A stretch of DNA of 64,000 bases from the NCBI GenBank assembly GCA_900073065.1, contig FJOG01000003.1, positions 1,165,389-1,229,388 of the forward strand, in the 5' to 3' direction. Every line of letters starts with the position of its first letter. Position 1 is the first letter of the stretch. Below, piece after piece: positions 13,398 through 25,012 of this stretch. The notes under the pieces were generated by a model that was not told the origin of the DNA, did not search any database, and saw nothing but the letters and a program-made list of their open reading frames with translations. Both the position numbers and the translations under genes were made by a program. The DNA comes from Phialocephala subalpina (Eukaryota; Ascomycota; Leotiomycetes; Helotiales; Mollisiaceae).

Positions 13398-14699
13398 CTA
13401 CTTCTGGTTAGCACTCACTCTCTCATCCCATCCCATCACCGAACTAAGAAAAGAAAAAGAAAACTCACCTTCCTCCTAACCCAAAAATCCGTATAAAGAT
13501 CCAGCCAAATATCCCTCGTCCTACACTCCTCCTCCCACCCCGTAATCTGCCTACACTTCGGCGCCACCTTCCAAGTATCCGCCTCATTTACCTCCCACGG
13601 CTTGCCCAACGGGTGATCCGAGAAATGTATGAATTTCGCATCATTGATTACTAAATCTGGATTCCAATCTTCACTTCCCCCTCCTTTTACATTTTCTAGA
13701 AATGGATCGTGATTTCCGGATCGGTATTCCCCGGTGAGAAGAGCGTAGATGCGGTGTGGGAGCGTGATGCATGGTTCGAGGGATCCGAAGAGGGAGTTCA
13801 TTATTTCCATGTCGTAGACTCCGTACCTCGCTTTCTTGATCGCTTTTTCAACTAGCTTGAAGGATTCTGGAGAAGGGGTCAAGACCATTATGTGCGACGA
13901 AAGTCTCGGGTCCGGCAACCAATATGCCTTCGGCATCACGGCGACCGCTTGGGGCAGGAAGAATAGCTCGTCCATGGGGGCAAGAATCGTGGAATCTGAG
14001 TCGAGGACTATGAGGCGGGAGTATTGGGTTTGGTTGAAGGCGAGGAGTTTGGTGTAGGAGTCTGCCCAGTTTGGTCCGTAATCTACTCTGCTCATCAGCA
14101 TCTCATACTACTATGAGGAAAAGCTTGGGTGGGTTACAATAAGCAGTATTCTCATGCTGAATCTTCACTGGCACTAGCTTCACATGATACTCATCCTGAG
14201 CTTTCAACAATAATCTCGTCTCAACACTCCCGCTTGTATCTTGCAAAGAATACGTATTGGGATACATCAACAATCTCTCAGCTTGACTTCCCGATCTGTA
14301 CAAGCTTTCAGCAAGCATGACGGCGCTGCAAAGATATTCCGTGTTCGTTGCGTAGAGAGCGTAGGCGTATTGTGCCCAATCGACATCTTGGGTTACGTAG
14401 ATTTCGTACTCGTCTGGTATTACGGGAGGGTTGAAGTAACATGATGGTATGGATCCTGTGAGTCGGGATAGCACGTGCTTGCCACGGGTTTGATGACGGA
14501 GGAAGAGGACCGTGATGAGGAAGCCAGCGACGAAGATAGCATAGCGAGCTTGTTTTGATCTGAGGAGTTGTCTGAAGGTGGGTCGAGGTTGAGGGATGTC
14601 TTTTGGGTAGGATGAAGCGAAGTCTTCCGGAGGGAGGAAGAAGGGAGAGTTGTGTAAAAAATCCGGAAGGTCCTCATCCTGCCGTCTGTCATGCCTCAT
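13398..14699 (-). CDS. GNT1-type alpha-1,2-N-acetylglucosaminyltransferase (GT8)
   Basis: Likely type II Golgi membrane enzyme adding GlcNAc to mannose side chains. Exon 1 is 14699-14138 and exon 2 is 14082-13469; the 55-nt intron begins GTAACC and ends AGTAG with a GCTGAT branch point, and the join restores the family sequence before PNWADSYTKLLAFNQTQY. A short cytoplasmic tail is followed by one membrane anchor (about residues 59-75, YAIFVAGFLITVLFL). The catalytic DxD lies in LDSDSTIL, and the MPKAYWL, HSGNHD-like and HFSDHPLGKPW motifs are all family-typical. The 3' end is less certain: a GTGAGT donor follows WVRRK at 13469, and the nearest workable acceptor gives only one more codon and TAG at 13398. 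ATG 14699 was preferred because upstream sequence has only a TTG start. Confidence 0.85.
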
Positions 14700-15656
14700 G
14701 ATGAGGGTTCTAGACGACGGGAGACTTGCGGCAAGCGAGAGGGTATTCTCGTGACAAAATGTGAGCCGACTTTGAGCATTTCTGTAACCAATTAGTCGAG
14801 CCTGAGATGTCACTTGAGAAACATACCCCTTTTCCAATCGCTTAAGAATTTACAAGCAAACTTCCAGTAACACCGGTGTGAGGCTCTTGGGCCAATCGCC
14901 AGACCCCTCTTATACTCTCAATGAAAGCATTGCAATTAAACAAGGCAGCTAAAAGAACAAAGCGAATGGATGACAATGTTGTGTATGAGGGAGGAAGATG
15001 ACCAGCTGTTGTTTCCAAGGTGGCGACCCCTGAATTGCGGGTCGACGCGTCAAAATTACGGTGGTCATTCTTGGCGGCGAATGTAAAAATGAGCACGTGG
15101 GAGTTTGATATGTAGGGTTATGCTCATGGCCATCTGGAAGGGACATTAGAAGAATTTGATGCAGGTGAACTTTGAGGACTAGCTGTCTGTCAAAGAGGAA
15201 TCGTGGAAGAATAGCTCAAAGTCACGTGCTGCCCGAAGCTCGGCAGGAGCGGAGTGGAGCGGAGAGGACGGCAATGAAATCCATCATCAATGTTGGAAGA
15301 GAAATTAGGATATTGGTGGACGCGCCGGGCGTTTGGGGTGTCGAGCGAGGAGTGTCCCGGGGCCTATCGCTCCTGCGATGTGCAACTGAACTCTAGATGT
15401 CGGTCCTGATCTGGAATCCTTGGGAGGATGAAGAGACTAGAACCCGCCCCATGCTGGAAACGTACGTTCGAGACGATTGTTGTCGAATCGTAAGAATTTC
15501 TAAGCACGCAGTCCGGTAAATTGGGCTTTCTCCTCGACCCTCGACCCTGTGATTTCTAGCAGAGGTCTCAGAACTGGAGAGATAATCGTGGAGAAGTGGG
15601 AGGTGAGCCCCGTACCCAGTCTTGCTTCACTATGCTTGCAACCCTCCCTTGTACCC
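14700..15656. other. Intergenic region, no gene seen
   Basis: There is promoter space for the glycosyltransferase and 3' flank of the DUF6604 relic. A CACGTG core occurs at about 15222. Open frames on both strands are short and unremarkable. Confidence 0.4.
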
Positions 15657-18600
15657 TCAATTCCTCGCGATAGGAAAATCCGCGAAGGATAATTCCTTAG
15701 ACTTCTGCAACAGCCCCACGAGATCTCCGAATAAACCAGTTCGGAAGTCCCCCAACCAGTCTTTAATTTCGCGCGCTGTCCATCCACGCCCAAGAAGTTG
15801 CCTCTGCAGCTCCCTCTTCTCCATCGCTAATTCATCGGGTTCTGATGAGTATTGTATCTTGTTCTCCAGCCTCCTTTTCTCCAGCACCTCATTCCACAGC
15901 GCTGTAACCTCCATCAGCCGCCGGCATTCCTGTAGTCTTCCCTGCGCCCATGCTTCTAGATGCTTATTCTGCACTAGCCGCACTTGTAGCCTCCAATCAC
16001 TCACTTTAACCAACTCCGCGGTTCCTTCTATGGCAACAAACTCCTCAATATCCCTCGTCGCCTTCAAGAACAGCATACTCCCGACCAAACCCCTCTCATC
16101 CTTCCACTTCAACTTTTCTTCGGCGAACTTTCCAATTTCGGCATGATTCTTAAAAATCCAAATAGGAAAGTGGCTTACATAATCATCCGTCTCGAAATTG
16201 TCTAGCAAATGTCCTCCTCTAACTTGCCAACCATATTTTTCAATCAGCGGTTCTCTGGTATCATCGTGTAGGCGGCGCAGAAGTGTCATGCAACGGATAT
16301 GCATGGCTGTATAGTCGAAATTTATAATCGTGGTTTCGGCTGAGATGGCGATGCAGAGAGCGTCGAGAAATTGGAGAGGTGAGAGACGGGATGGGTTGTG
16401 GTTGCGTTTTTGGGTTTTGGATAGATGGCCGAGATATTTGATCACGTAGTTTTCTGAGGTTGGTAGCGGTTGTGGGGATTCATCTATCTAGGTTAGCTTT
16501 TGATCAATGCTCTGTTTTTAGACCGACAATGTAGTCTTCAATTGTTCGATATCAAGCTCGGCTTTCAGGGGCAGCAGAATAGAAACTTACCAGCAGCAGC
16601 GGCAGATTTCGCGAGCACCATCTCAACGTCACCGAGAGTGAACGAGCGGCCATTAGATTCTTGCGATCTCTTCTTGGGCTTGCCCCTGATATCCACGTCT
16701 GAGTAGCGATATGCAAGAAGCTTAGCTACGGAGTCAACCGCAGTGAGTTTTCTCTACTCTGCTCGAATTGCAGGTTGATCTTTCCCCCTCCTGCTGTTGC
16801 GAGCGAAGTTTTCGACGCTCCTTCCAAAGCTTAGGAAGAACTTCTTGAAAAATTCTATGGGCTTTTTCGGTGCTCCACCAAAGAAGATGAACTCTTCGCC
16901 GTGGGTGTCGAGCAGGAATTCCATGTCGGCCCAAGGCGCTTTGCAAAGATCGGATTTTCGGGCTGCGTTATAAAGGTGCATGCACGTATTGACACCACCC
17001 CAGCATTGAGCGAGGAAACGACCTGCCACCTGCATGCTGAGATTCATGTGGAATATAAAGCACATAGCATGGGATGATAGGTCAGTAACCAGAAAGGATG
17101 CCGATTTTTCAGTGTGGGACTGGCACGCTGTCTCATTTCTCCAATCCTGTCCGTGTGCACCCACTTGCGGATGAAATCGGTGATCCTATCGAACAGTAAT
17201 TCTTTGCTGAGGTCCTATGATAGTTTTTCCATTCCTCTTAAAAAATTGCGATAGTTGTTGATGCTTCTCTCGATCTTGGCGGCCGTGAGTCGAACCTCAG
17301 CTAAGGCACGACTACTGGTGCTGCGGGCGATGTGGAAGATGTCCAGCAGACTTTGAGCGGCGAAGACCAACGAGATGGATACAATACCTGAGTTCTAAGC
17401 CTCGATCAACTCTCGGGAAAGCTTCTCTTGCGAGGATATTGCCATACCGGCTGGCGCCGTTATAGGTAGCTGGGGGGTTGTAGGGTTGTCAAGGGCGGCT
17501 ACACACAAGAGTCCGATATCTGGAAGCAAAGCTTGTGGGTGTTAGCAGGCTCTCCACATAGAAGTCAAAGGCCTGAGCATACCGTATAAGATGTCTCATC
17601 CTCTGTTATCCTCTCTCTGTGCGTCAAACTCCTGCGAGCTCGAATAGGTTTTATGTCCTTGATGCCCTTGGCAGGAAGAACAGTAAGCTGGTATGGCCTG
17701 AGTTTGACGAGGTACCTTTTCAAGTGGCTAAATATTGGCATGTAAAGATCCTCGGCCACATCGCATACTTCGGGATCGGTGAACTCATTCCCCTGCAGCC
17801 CATGAGATTCACAAACAATATACCATAAAAGCACAGCAGTCGTCTCATAGCCCTTGATGGTTTCTTTTCGAGCGTAACGTTCCATAGACTTGAGGAACTC
17901 ACGCTCATTTCTTTGAACCATTTCAATTGCGGTATCAGTTGCAATTGAAGCAGTCTGCAGAGATAGTCAGCTTGTGAAGTGAAGTCCACCAGAGAATTCA
18001 AACATACAGGCAATTCCACCTTGCCATCCTGGTAGTCTTTCCATAACTGTTTCAAGTATGTCCGTATCTTATTGAGATCATGAAAGAAATAGAAGATCTC
18101 TGTCGAGAAGTCGGCCGGGTCGTCCTTCAGTTCGTATGTATATTCCGAACTCGTTGGTTTCTTCTTAACAGCCTTATGTTCATCAACAAAATCCTCGAGG
18201 CCAGAGGGCGGATCTTCAACATCGAGTCCTTCAAACGAATTGGCCAACTCTATCGAAACTTTATGGCCCATATTGTCTACGATGACGGGCGATGCCTTAG
18301 ACTTCTGCTCGGCCTCTGCAGCAGATCTCGGCAACAGAATCTCCAAGACCTGTTCCAAAATGTTGATCGTATGTCGGTGGGATCCATTGGAAGCCTTGTG
18401 TTGTTCGTCGCCGACTTGCTAACCATACCAATTTGCAATTTTTGTTCTTGCTTTGATGCATTGCTTCAGAGTAATCAAGATACTGAGGGGAATTTGGGAC
18501 CCGGAATCTGCAACAGCTTGGGCAAGTAACAGGAGATCTTGCAGATCGAGGAACGTAGTGGATGGCGTTTCTATGGTCTTCTTGCCTCCTTTCTTGTTGC

Positions 18601-18754
18601 TCTCATGCGGCGGTTTTGTCGATGACTCGCGGCCTCTGCCAAAATATCCACATTTGCGAGCAGCATCACCAAGCCAGGAAGTGAAGCGGGATTGGTCGAA
18701 TTTGCTTCGTTTATATGTATCGAAATGGAAAGCGGGAAGGGAATGGGACGCCAT
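15657..18754 (-). pseudogene. Decayed DUF6604-family gene
   Basis: The whole length follows the common fungal DUF6604 architecture. The N-terminus (18754 on) has TYKRSKFDQSRFTSWLGDAARKCGY; the middle holds a spliced segment with a textbook intron (GTATGT, GCTGAC, CTGCAG, about 18010-17950); the C-terminal third has FHMNLSMQVAGRFL, LYNAARK, DMEFLLDTHGEEFIFFGG and, after another good intron near 16580-16480, LSPLQFLDALCIAI to INFDYTAMHIRC. It is broken, however. In-frame TAG codons lie at 18421-18419 (between NWYG and QVGDEQH), 17397-17395 and 17217-17215, and frameshifts are needed near 17520, 17465, 17420 and 17080. Introns keep good consensus, so the loss is recent. The family function is unknown; such genes often sit with HET genes. 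Confidence 0.85.
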
Positions 18755-19282
18755 TGCGATCGGAGGTTTGGTGAAAAGGAGGGATGAAACGAGCTGGGAT
18801 GAAACGAATCTTCAAGAAATCCCAAGTACCCACATTCTGCAAATATGGCTCTATCTATGTAGCAAATACTGACGGCTCTCGTTACAGAGACAGGTCCTCA
18901 AGGGCTAGTGCCAACGCGTATCAGCCACAGCGCCGGTCAATTGTAGGTATTTGATGGCAGCAATCGCATGCCTATGGTGTTTGTCAATTGTCGGGGTTAT
19001 TTGATTAGCCTTAAAGATGTGCCAGAGGAGATGGATCAACACGATCGAAGAGGCAGAGTCAGAAAGACAGAATTTGTGACCGAGAGGGAGTGAACACGCT
19101 CGACGCGTCTCTTACGCGCTAAGGAGTCACGTGCACACCACTTCGCGTTACGCTGATCTTTCCGCTGGAATGCAAACGCAGCCATATCAACAACACAGCC
19201 CCTTCCCTCCTTCACTATAGCCTCATCAGTCAATATCAGCATCTCACGACCAGGAGGCTAACCCACGAACGACTTCGCAGAG
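18755..19282. other. Intergenic region between divergent relics
   Basis: Only promoter-type sequence is seen, including a GTCACGTGC at about 19126-19134. No gene is supported. Confidence 0.35.
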
Positions 19283-20176
19283 ATGGCACATACTTACAGC
19301 GAAAACGACAATGACGAGTTGTCAAGACAGAAAGGAAGGAATTGGAAGTGGTGGAAGAGGACGAAGACGAGGACGAGAACGACGGAACTGAGAACTTTGC
19401 GGTGCGCGCGACAGGCTTGGACGGAATCGGCAATGCTATCTTGAAATTCTTTACCTGTCCTGGACTCGAGAACGACGCGACCCAAGAGATCACCCTCATT
19501 GCGTCCGTCAATCCCAGGAGCATGACAAGCTCTTTGCTCGTCTGATTTTTCGTTCGAGATGAACTGGAAGAAGACTTTCACATGGCAATGGACGGCCTCA
19601 GTACGACTGCATGGATCTTGCCACAACTGTCTTCAATTCCCGTCGCATGGTCAATAGAACATAGATTTTTTATCCTTACAAGAAAAGAACTGGACTGTGG
19701 ACACATGGAATAAGCTACCATGACTTCCTGGTTGTCGAGACCGTTGAAGTACAGATGAACCATCGTCGAAAAGGAGTTGGGAAAGCCATGATGCAAGCCA
19801 TACTCTAACTGGCAGAGAGAGAGGTGCTGAGCATGTGTATTATTGGCCAACGCATTTGAATACCGCTCCCGAATATGGAAAGCCGGAATCTCCCACTATA
19901 TTTTCTGCGAACAAAGCTCGAGCCATTGCCTTTTGCAGATCTGTAGGGTTTCGTCGAATTGGATCCTCACGTTAGTTTGGCTACGTTATAGACCTGGCTG
20001 ATCAATCTCGCCGTCTTCCTGCAGTGGAGGACTTTGTTCCTGACGACAAGCCTGCTCTGAATCCTTCAGTCCTACCTACCGACCTCGCTGTGATCGAGGA
20101 GGAGCGAAAGGCTCACGGAAAGAAAATGCTCGAATGGGCACACGAATACGCAAAAGAACACCCGGAGCTGTTCTGA
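19283..20176 (+). pseudogene. Broken GNAT-family N-acetyltransferase, copy 1
   Basis: Frames joined in order resemble a common fungal GNAT acetyltransferase. There is an acidic N-terminal part (about 19342-19545, ending NPRSMTSSLLV then TGA), a segment with MDGLSTTAWIL, a shifted segment HDFLVVETVEVQMNHRRKGVGKAMMQAI that carries the acetyl-CoA-binding R-x-x-G-x-G/A core, and a C-terminal piece with RAIAFCRSVGFRRIGSS, TAG at 19973-19975, FGYVIDLADQSRRLPAVEDF, then a clean 60-codon tail to TGA at 20174-20176. Several frameshifts and stops separate the pieces. The TAG sits where the family has Trp (RRIGSS-x-W-F). It cannot be functional as read. Confidence 0.75.
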
Positions 20177-20264
20177 TGGGATACAATTGAATGTAATGAG
20201 CACACTGTCAGAAGGGACTTTTACTCGTCCCGAGAAGGACACCTGTCCGGGGGTGGGGTAAACC

Positions 20265-20621
20265 TTGGTAGGATGTGATCTCAACGGTCCAGGTAGATGT
20301 CTAAACATTGTGTTGGACAACCGTGCTATGATCAGCTGGATCTTACTCAAATCTGCTCCCGACGCTTCAATTTTGGGTCCCGATGCTGAAGCTGCCCATG
20401 CAGCTAATACAGCTCCATCTGTTGCATTTTCCAGATCCCTAGGATTTCGCCGTGTTGGGGAGTCCCACTAGTTTTGTCACGATATGCAAGATCGGTTGCC
20501 GGCTCGCCAGTTTCTCGCCGAGAACGACTTCGATCCTCCACGGCGTACTGTTGTCCCGTCGGCAGTCCGGGCCATGTTTGGACAATACAGAAAGCCAGCC
20601 TCTTTGGGGCTACCCGAGTGA
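20265..20621 (+). pseudogene. Broken GNAT-like relic, copy 2 (C-terminal part)
   Basis: A single frame from 20265 to 20621 holds SVAFSRSLGFRRVGESH, a TAG at 20469-20471, then FCHDMQDRLPARQFLAENDF and a short tail ending at TGA 20619-20621. The layout (AFxRSxGFRRxG, then a lost Trp, then a D-L-A/M-x-D segment and an acidic-Pro tail) parallels the relic just upstream, so this looks like the C-terminal remnant of a second, diverged GNAT gene. No N-terminal half is seen between 20177 and 20265. Confidence 0.6.
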
Positions 20622-20994
20622 GCTCTTGAGCGTATGACTCGCATCGCAATATGCTCGAGTCTTGGCTTTTATTGGAGGAAGGGGTATATATCACATCCTT
20701 AACTATCCGAGATCGTTTTCATGCTTGGGAAGAATTCTAATACCTCGCACGAGCTAAGTCTAATGCGGTGGTCGATATGGGAGACATTACCACTCGTACC
20801 ATAATCCATTTTGAATTCTGGTAAAAGCTTGTGATCAATTCAATTGAGTCCACCGTCTCCAATTCTTTTAAATTCAAACTGCAGAAGTTGTCAGGTGACA
20901 AAGATTTGAGCGGCGCAGCAAGTGCAGATTTTCCAGGCAGAAGTCCTAGCCTCCGTCGTTCTGCATCTTTCTCAACAGCTTCATTTCGCTCATC

Positions 20995-22065
20995 ATGCTA
21001 TCTCGTTGTGGAATTATCATAACATTGCTCATCGTGATGGCCCTGGCCGTCACTCCAGAGCAGCTGGAGGGCCGCATGCGCCTGAGCAAAACCCTCAGAC
21101 AACAACTCGAAAACGAAGCCACACAAACCGAAGAAACAGGCTTCCCCACAACAATATGGCAAACAATCCAATCCTTCATCCCCAACATCAATCATCGCTA
21201 CACTATTTACAACAATCCGATCGTTCTGTTCGAGATAGACATGCATGATCTCTGGTACAAGTTGATGCTCGCCGGAAAGGTCACCGACGCAAACGATGTC
21301 GCGCAAGACAGACTTGTTTCTATGATCTTGTATGCGAGAGAGCTAGGAACTTTGAGCAGGACTACTACTGTTGGTGATGGCGAACCGTCTGAGGAAGCCG
21401 TCACGGAGGAAGGAACGAGGATTTGGACGGACCTTCCGTATTGTGTTCGCGACTTCAGAGATGAGTGGCTGAAATCCATGGATCTTTCCGTGAAGCGACG
21501 AGCGAATCTTGCTGCGCTCACTGCTCGGATGGCAGCTGTGGGAATTGGTGGAAACGATCTGACAGCAAACGCGCTCTGGCTTTTCCGAGAAATGCTCGAG
21601 ATACCTCGGCGCTTGACGAGAGTAGATCTAGGTGATGAAGTACCCGTCGAGGAGTTGTTGCCTGCTTGTTTCCCATGGCTTCGATTATGCGGCCCCAAGC
21701 TCGTGAAGCTATCTTTCAACAATCACACTTTTCCCAACCTCGACCCCCAGCTCACTGAGCCTGGGGAGCTAGCTCGCAAAGCAAATATCAAGGATCCAGG
21801 ATTCAGTATCGATAGATGGGTATTCTGGAGACAGCGACTGAAGGAGCTAGGAAGATGCGAGCATGCTCAGCTTGCAGAGGGCGCGAGGGGTCTCTACAAG
21901 AATATGATTAGACAGGGACTTGAAGCTGGGGTGAAGATTCCTGGGGAGGCGGAGTACGAGAAGAGGGTCCATGCTTTCATGCAGCAGAAGATTGAAAAGT
22001 TTGGGTTTGGTGAGAGGAATATGGTTACGAGCGAGGGGTTTTCTATTTATTCGGATGAAGATTAG
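20995..22065 (+). CDS. DUF3632-like protein
   Basis: A single exon encodes 356 residues. The N-terminus is hydrophobic (MLSRCGIIITLLIVMALAV) and may be a signal peptide or just a buried helix; the next ATG-free stretch supports this start. The rest is all-helical, with the blocks IWTDLPYCVRDFRDEW, ANLAALTARMAAVGI and ANALWLFREMLE, which resemble the DUF3632 family of ascomycete proteins (a domain of unknown function often expanded in plant-associated species). The gene is intact although both neighbours are relics. No catalytic motif can be pointed to. The family call is moderate; the gene call is strong. Confidence 0.75.
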   Translation: MLSRCGIIITLLIVMALAVTPEQLEGRMRLSKTLRQQLENEATQTEETGFPTTIWQTIQSFIPNINHRYTIYNNPIVLFEIDMHDLWYKLMLAGKVTDANDVAQDRLVSMILYARELGTLSRTTTVGDGEPSEEAVTEEGTRIWTDLPYCVRDFRDEWLKSMDLSVKRRANLAALTARMAAVGIGGNDLTANALWLFREMLEIPRRLTRVDLGDEVPVEELLPACFPWLRLCGPKLVKLSFNNHTFPNLDPQLTEPGELARKANIKDPGFSIDRWVFWRQRLKELGRCEHAQLAEGARGLYKNMIRQGLEAGVKIPGEAEYEKRVHAFMQQKIEKFGFGERNMVTSEGFSIYSDED

Positions 22066-22617
22066 GACGAGTAGTTCGTTAAGATTCCTTCATGCAGCTC
22101 AAGCCAGTCTGCGATTACTCGAACTAGATTAAATTCATAACACCGCTCAAGAATTGGAGAAGACTCAGAAATTCTTGTTCTGAGAACGGCCAGATACGCC
22201 ACAGCTTGTCATTTTGCGTCCACTGCTCGTCATCTTGTGTAAATTCGTTGGGTTGTTTTGTGAGGTTGGTGAGGTTGATATCCCACTTTACGTTGAACAA
22301 CATCAGGATTCAACTTTGAACTCCTTCTCCGATATCAATGCCTGCAAGCACGCAATTTTTATGGCACTTCACATAACCGTCGATGGGTAAGTCTATCCCA
22401 GAATTGTGCTTAGTACCTCGTACTTGGCGAGTGGCTGCTTGTCTGTCTCTCTCCCGATCTTAAAAATATCAACCACCGTCATTCTATACTCTCATTTGAG
22501 CAATTCTCCTTCCTCGAAATGTCAGAATCCTAACCACAAAGCAAAAGCAAAATTGCCTTCAGCAACGAACATTCATCCGATGAGCAGTCCCACGAAAATT
22601 CATCAAGCGTACGTTCC
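22066..22617. other. Intergenic region before assembly gap
   Basis: There is no supported gene. An ATG at 22579 starts an open frame that runs into the gap and could be the start of the transporter relic on the other side, but this cannot be verified. Confidence 0.35.
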
Positions 22618-22995
22618 CNNNNNNNNNNNNNNNNNNNNNNNNNNNNNNNNNNNNNNNNNNNNNNNNNNNNNNNNNNNNNNNNNNNNNNNNNNNNNNNNNN
22701 NNNNNNNNNNNNNNNNNNNNNNNNNNNNNNNNNNNNNNNNNNNNNNNNNNNNNNNNNNNNNNNNNNNNNNNNNNNNNNNNNNNNNNNNNNNNNNNNNNNN
22801 NNNNNNNNNNNNNNNNNNNNNNNNNNNNNNNNNNNNNNNNNNNNNNNNNNNNNNNNNNNNNNNNNNNNNNNNNNNNNNNNNNNNNNNNNNNNNNNNNNNN
22901 NNNNNNNNNNNNNNNNNNNNNNNNNNNNNNNNNNNNNNNNNNNNNNNNNNNNNNNNNNNNNNNNNNNNNNNNNNNNNNNNNNNNNNNNNNNNNNN
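22618..22995. other. Assembly gap (378 N)
   Basis: This is a run of N, followed directly by 18 C residues (22996-23013). A homopolymer at a contig edge is a common artefact, so the first bases after the gap should not be trusted. Confidence 0.99.
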
Positions 22996-24480
22996 CCCCC
23001 CCCCCCCCCCCCCTCCCTCTCAGAGACATTCCACTAACAAGATCCCCAGCTAAATGGTACCGCAGTACCTTCTACAACGCCCTCATTCTAGAAATCTGCA
23101 ACTTCCTCGCCCCGGGCATCTGGGGCGCAATGAACTCCCTCGCTGCCGGCGGCGAAGAAGAAGCATACCTCGTTAACGGCGCCAATGGCATCTCCTTCTC
23201 ACTCATGGTCTTCTCCTGTTTCTTCTCATCCGTCCTTGTCAAGTCCGTGGGTATAAAATGGGCTCTCATCTTTGGCACGATGGGATAGTATCCCTACGCT
23301 GCAGGTCTGTACACAAACAACCGGCTCGGTACAGAGTGGTCCGTCTGGCTTGGGGCTGTCCTGTGTGGGATCTGTCCGGGGGTGTCCTGGATGAGTGAAG
23401 CGGCGATTGCCTTGAGTTACTCAGAGCCGATAATCAAGGAAGGTTCCTGGGTTCCTGTTTGAGCTTCAGATTTGGTTGGCAGGTGCGTCAAATTCCTCTT
23501 CCCAAACTCCCCTCTTTAAGATTACTTCAAATTGACGTAGAGGTGTAGGTCCTCGGCGGCGCAATCAACCTAGGCCTCAACGCCCAAAACGACCAAGCAG
23601 GCAAAGATTCTTATAACGTCTACCTCATCTTCATCGCCCTCCTAGCCCTCGCCCCATTTGCGGCGCTTCTTCTCAATCCTCCCGAGAAAGTGCAGCGAAG
23701 AGATGGAATTCCCATTCGACTCACTATCTCTCTTCCTTTCTGGCAGGACCTCAAATTCGTCGTCCGGCTATTCTTCAGTTGCACTTTCCTACTAATCATT
23801 CCTCTAATTGCTCAAGGGGTATACACCGAAGCAGTGATATTCACCTTCTAATCGATGCGGAGTTCTGTACGGGTTAGAGCGTTGGAATTATTCTTGTCTG
23901 GCATTGTGGCTATCATTTCTGTGAATCTGCTGGGCACTTTCCTGGATCGGAAGCAGTTGAGTTTTCAAAAGGAGAGCGAGAGGTGCTTTCATTTTTATTT
24001 TGACGTTGCAGGGTGCGTGGTGGATTTGGGCGACGATTCTGGTGACAGATTTTCATAGGACGAAGCCGATGTCTGATTGGGTGGATGCGGGTCTGGGAAG
24101 ACGTTTGAGTTGTTTTTGTTTTGGGTTGCGGGGTTTCAGCTTAGTTCTATGTATCTGTGAGTACTCAGCTACCCCTTTCAAGATTATTGGAAAGCCCTGC
24201 TGACTATGATAGATACTTTGTCGTCGGAGAGCTTGCTAGTACAGACGCTGAGGTTGTTCGCATTGCTGGCTTGCTTCGAGGCACTGAATCCGTAGTCCAA
24301 GTTGTGAGTTATGGATTGAATAGTCCCTCCATCATCGGAGATGTCGGTGGAGTATACCTCAACTTTGGACTTGGGGACTGGCGCTGTTGCCAGGATAGCT
24401 TGTGGTGAAGGAGATTGGAGTCACACTTGGTGACAAGAAAGTGGAGAGAGAAGGGCAGGCGTCTCGCGAACAGGCAGCGG
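22996..24480 (+). pseudogene. UNC93-like (DUF895) MFS transporter relic, 5' end in gap
   Basis: From 23055 the frame reads WYRSTFYNALILEICNF and APGIWGAMNSL, the hallmark start of fungal UNC93-like MFS proteins. Later parts include YPYAAGLYTNNR, NQGRFLG with SFRFGWQ at a splice donor, an intron of about 75 nt (23481 to about 23548), VLGGAINLGLNAQNDQAG, YNVYLIFIALLAL, NPPEKVQRRDG, YTEAVIFTF, FLSGIVAIISVN, GAWWIWATILVTDFHRTKP, VRIAGLLRGTES and VGGVYLNFGL. Disruptions are a TAG at 23286-23288, a frameshift near 23430, a TAA at 23849-23851 (expected Gln) and more frame changes near 23985, 24100 and 24380. The N-terminus is lost in the N-gap. The relic is otherwise nearly full length. Confidence 0.85.
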
Positions 24481-25012
24481 GTACCGGAAGAAAGAGCTGA
24501 GACAATGGGAGTCTTTACGTACGCTCGCCGCCTAAGTGGAAGCCATACAATTGTGATGATGCGGAGGTTGAATAGCAACAATGGAAAGCAAGGGGTGCTT
24601 GACTGCAAGCGAATCCACGTGAATACCCCTGTTTGCCATATTCGTGATGGGTAGGAGACCAGAATATCGGAAATGATAATTGAAAAGTCACCGAGCCCTA
24701 GCTCAAAAACGAAATTGTTATCCTTGTTCGAACCATCATACCATCATACTTGAACATGACCAGACACAAGACATGACAGGATACTGTCTCACTTCACTTC
24801 TGCTTGTGAAGAGTGCTCTAAACCTTGGAAATGATTGCCATGCCCATGTTTCTGAATCAGAAATCCTGATATCCCAAACAAGAACATCATGCTGATAGGA
24901 ACTATTCAGTAATGAAACGTCCTCTACCCTAGTGACTAGTAGTTCAGCGGTAAAGGTCACAGAGGCGGCCAAGGACCTTCCAGGCTTTCTGGCAAGGGAG
25001 GTGCGAACTCTG
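24481..25012. other. No gene seen
   Basis: Short open frames only. This may be decayed flank of the relics on either side. Confidence 0.3.

Noticed and set aside
22406..23053. Open frame running through the N-gap
   Set aside because: The middle is undetermined sequence, so continuity of the frame is meaningless.
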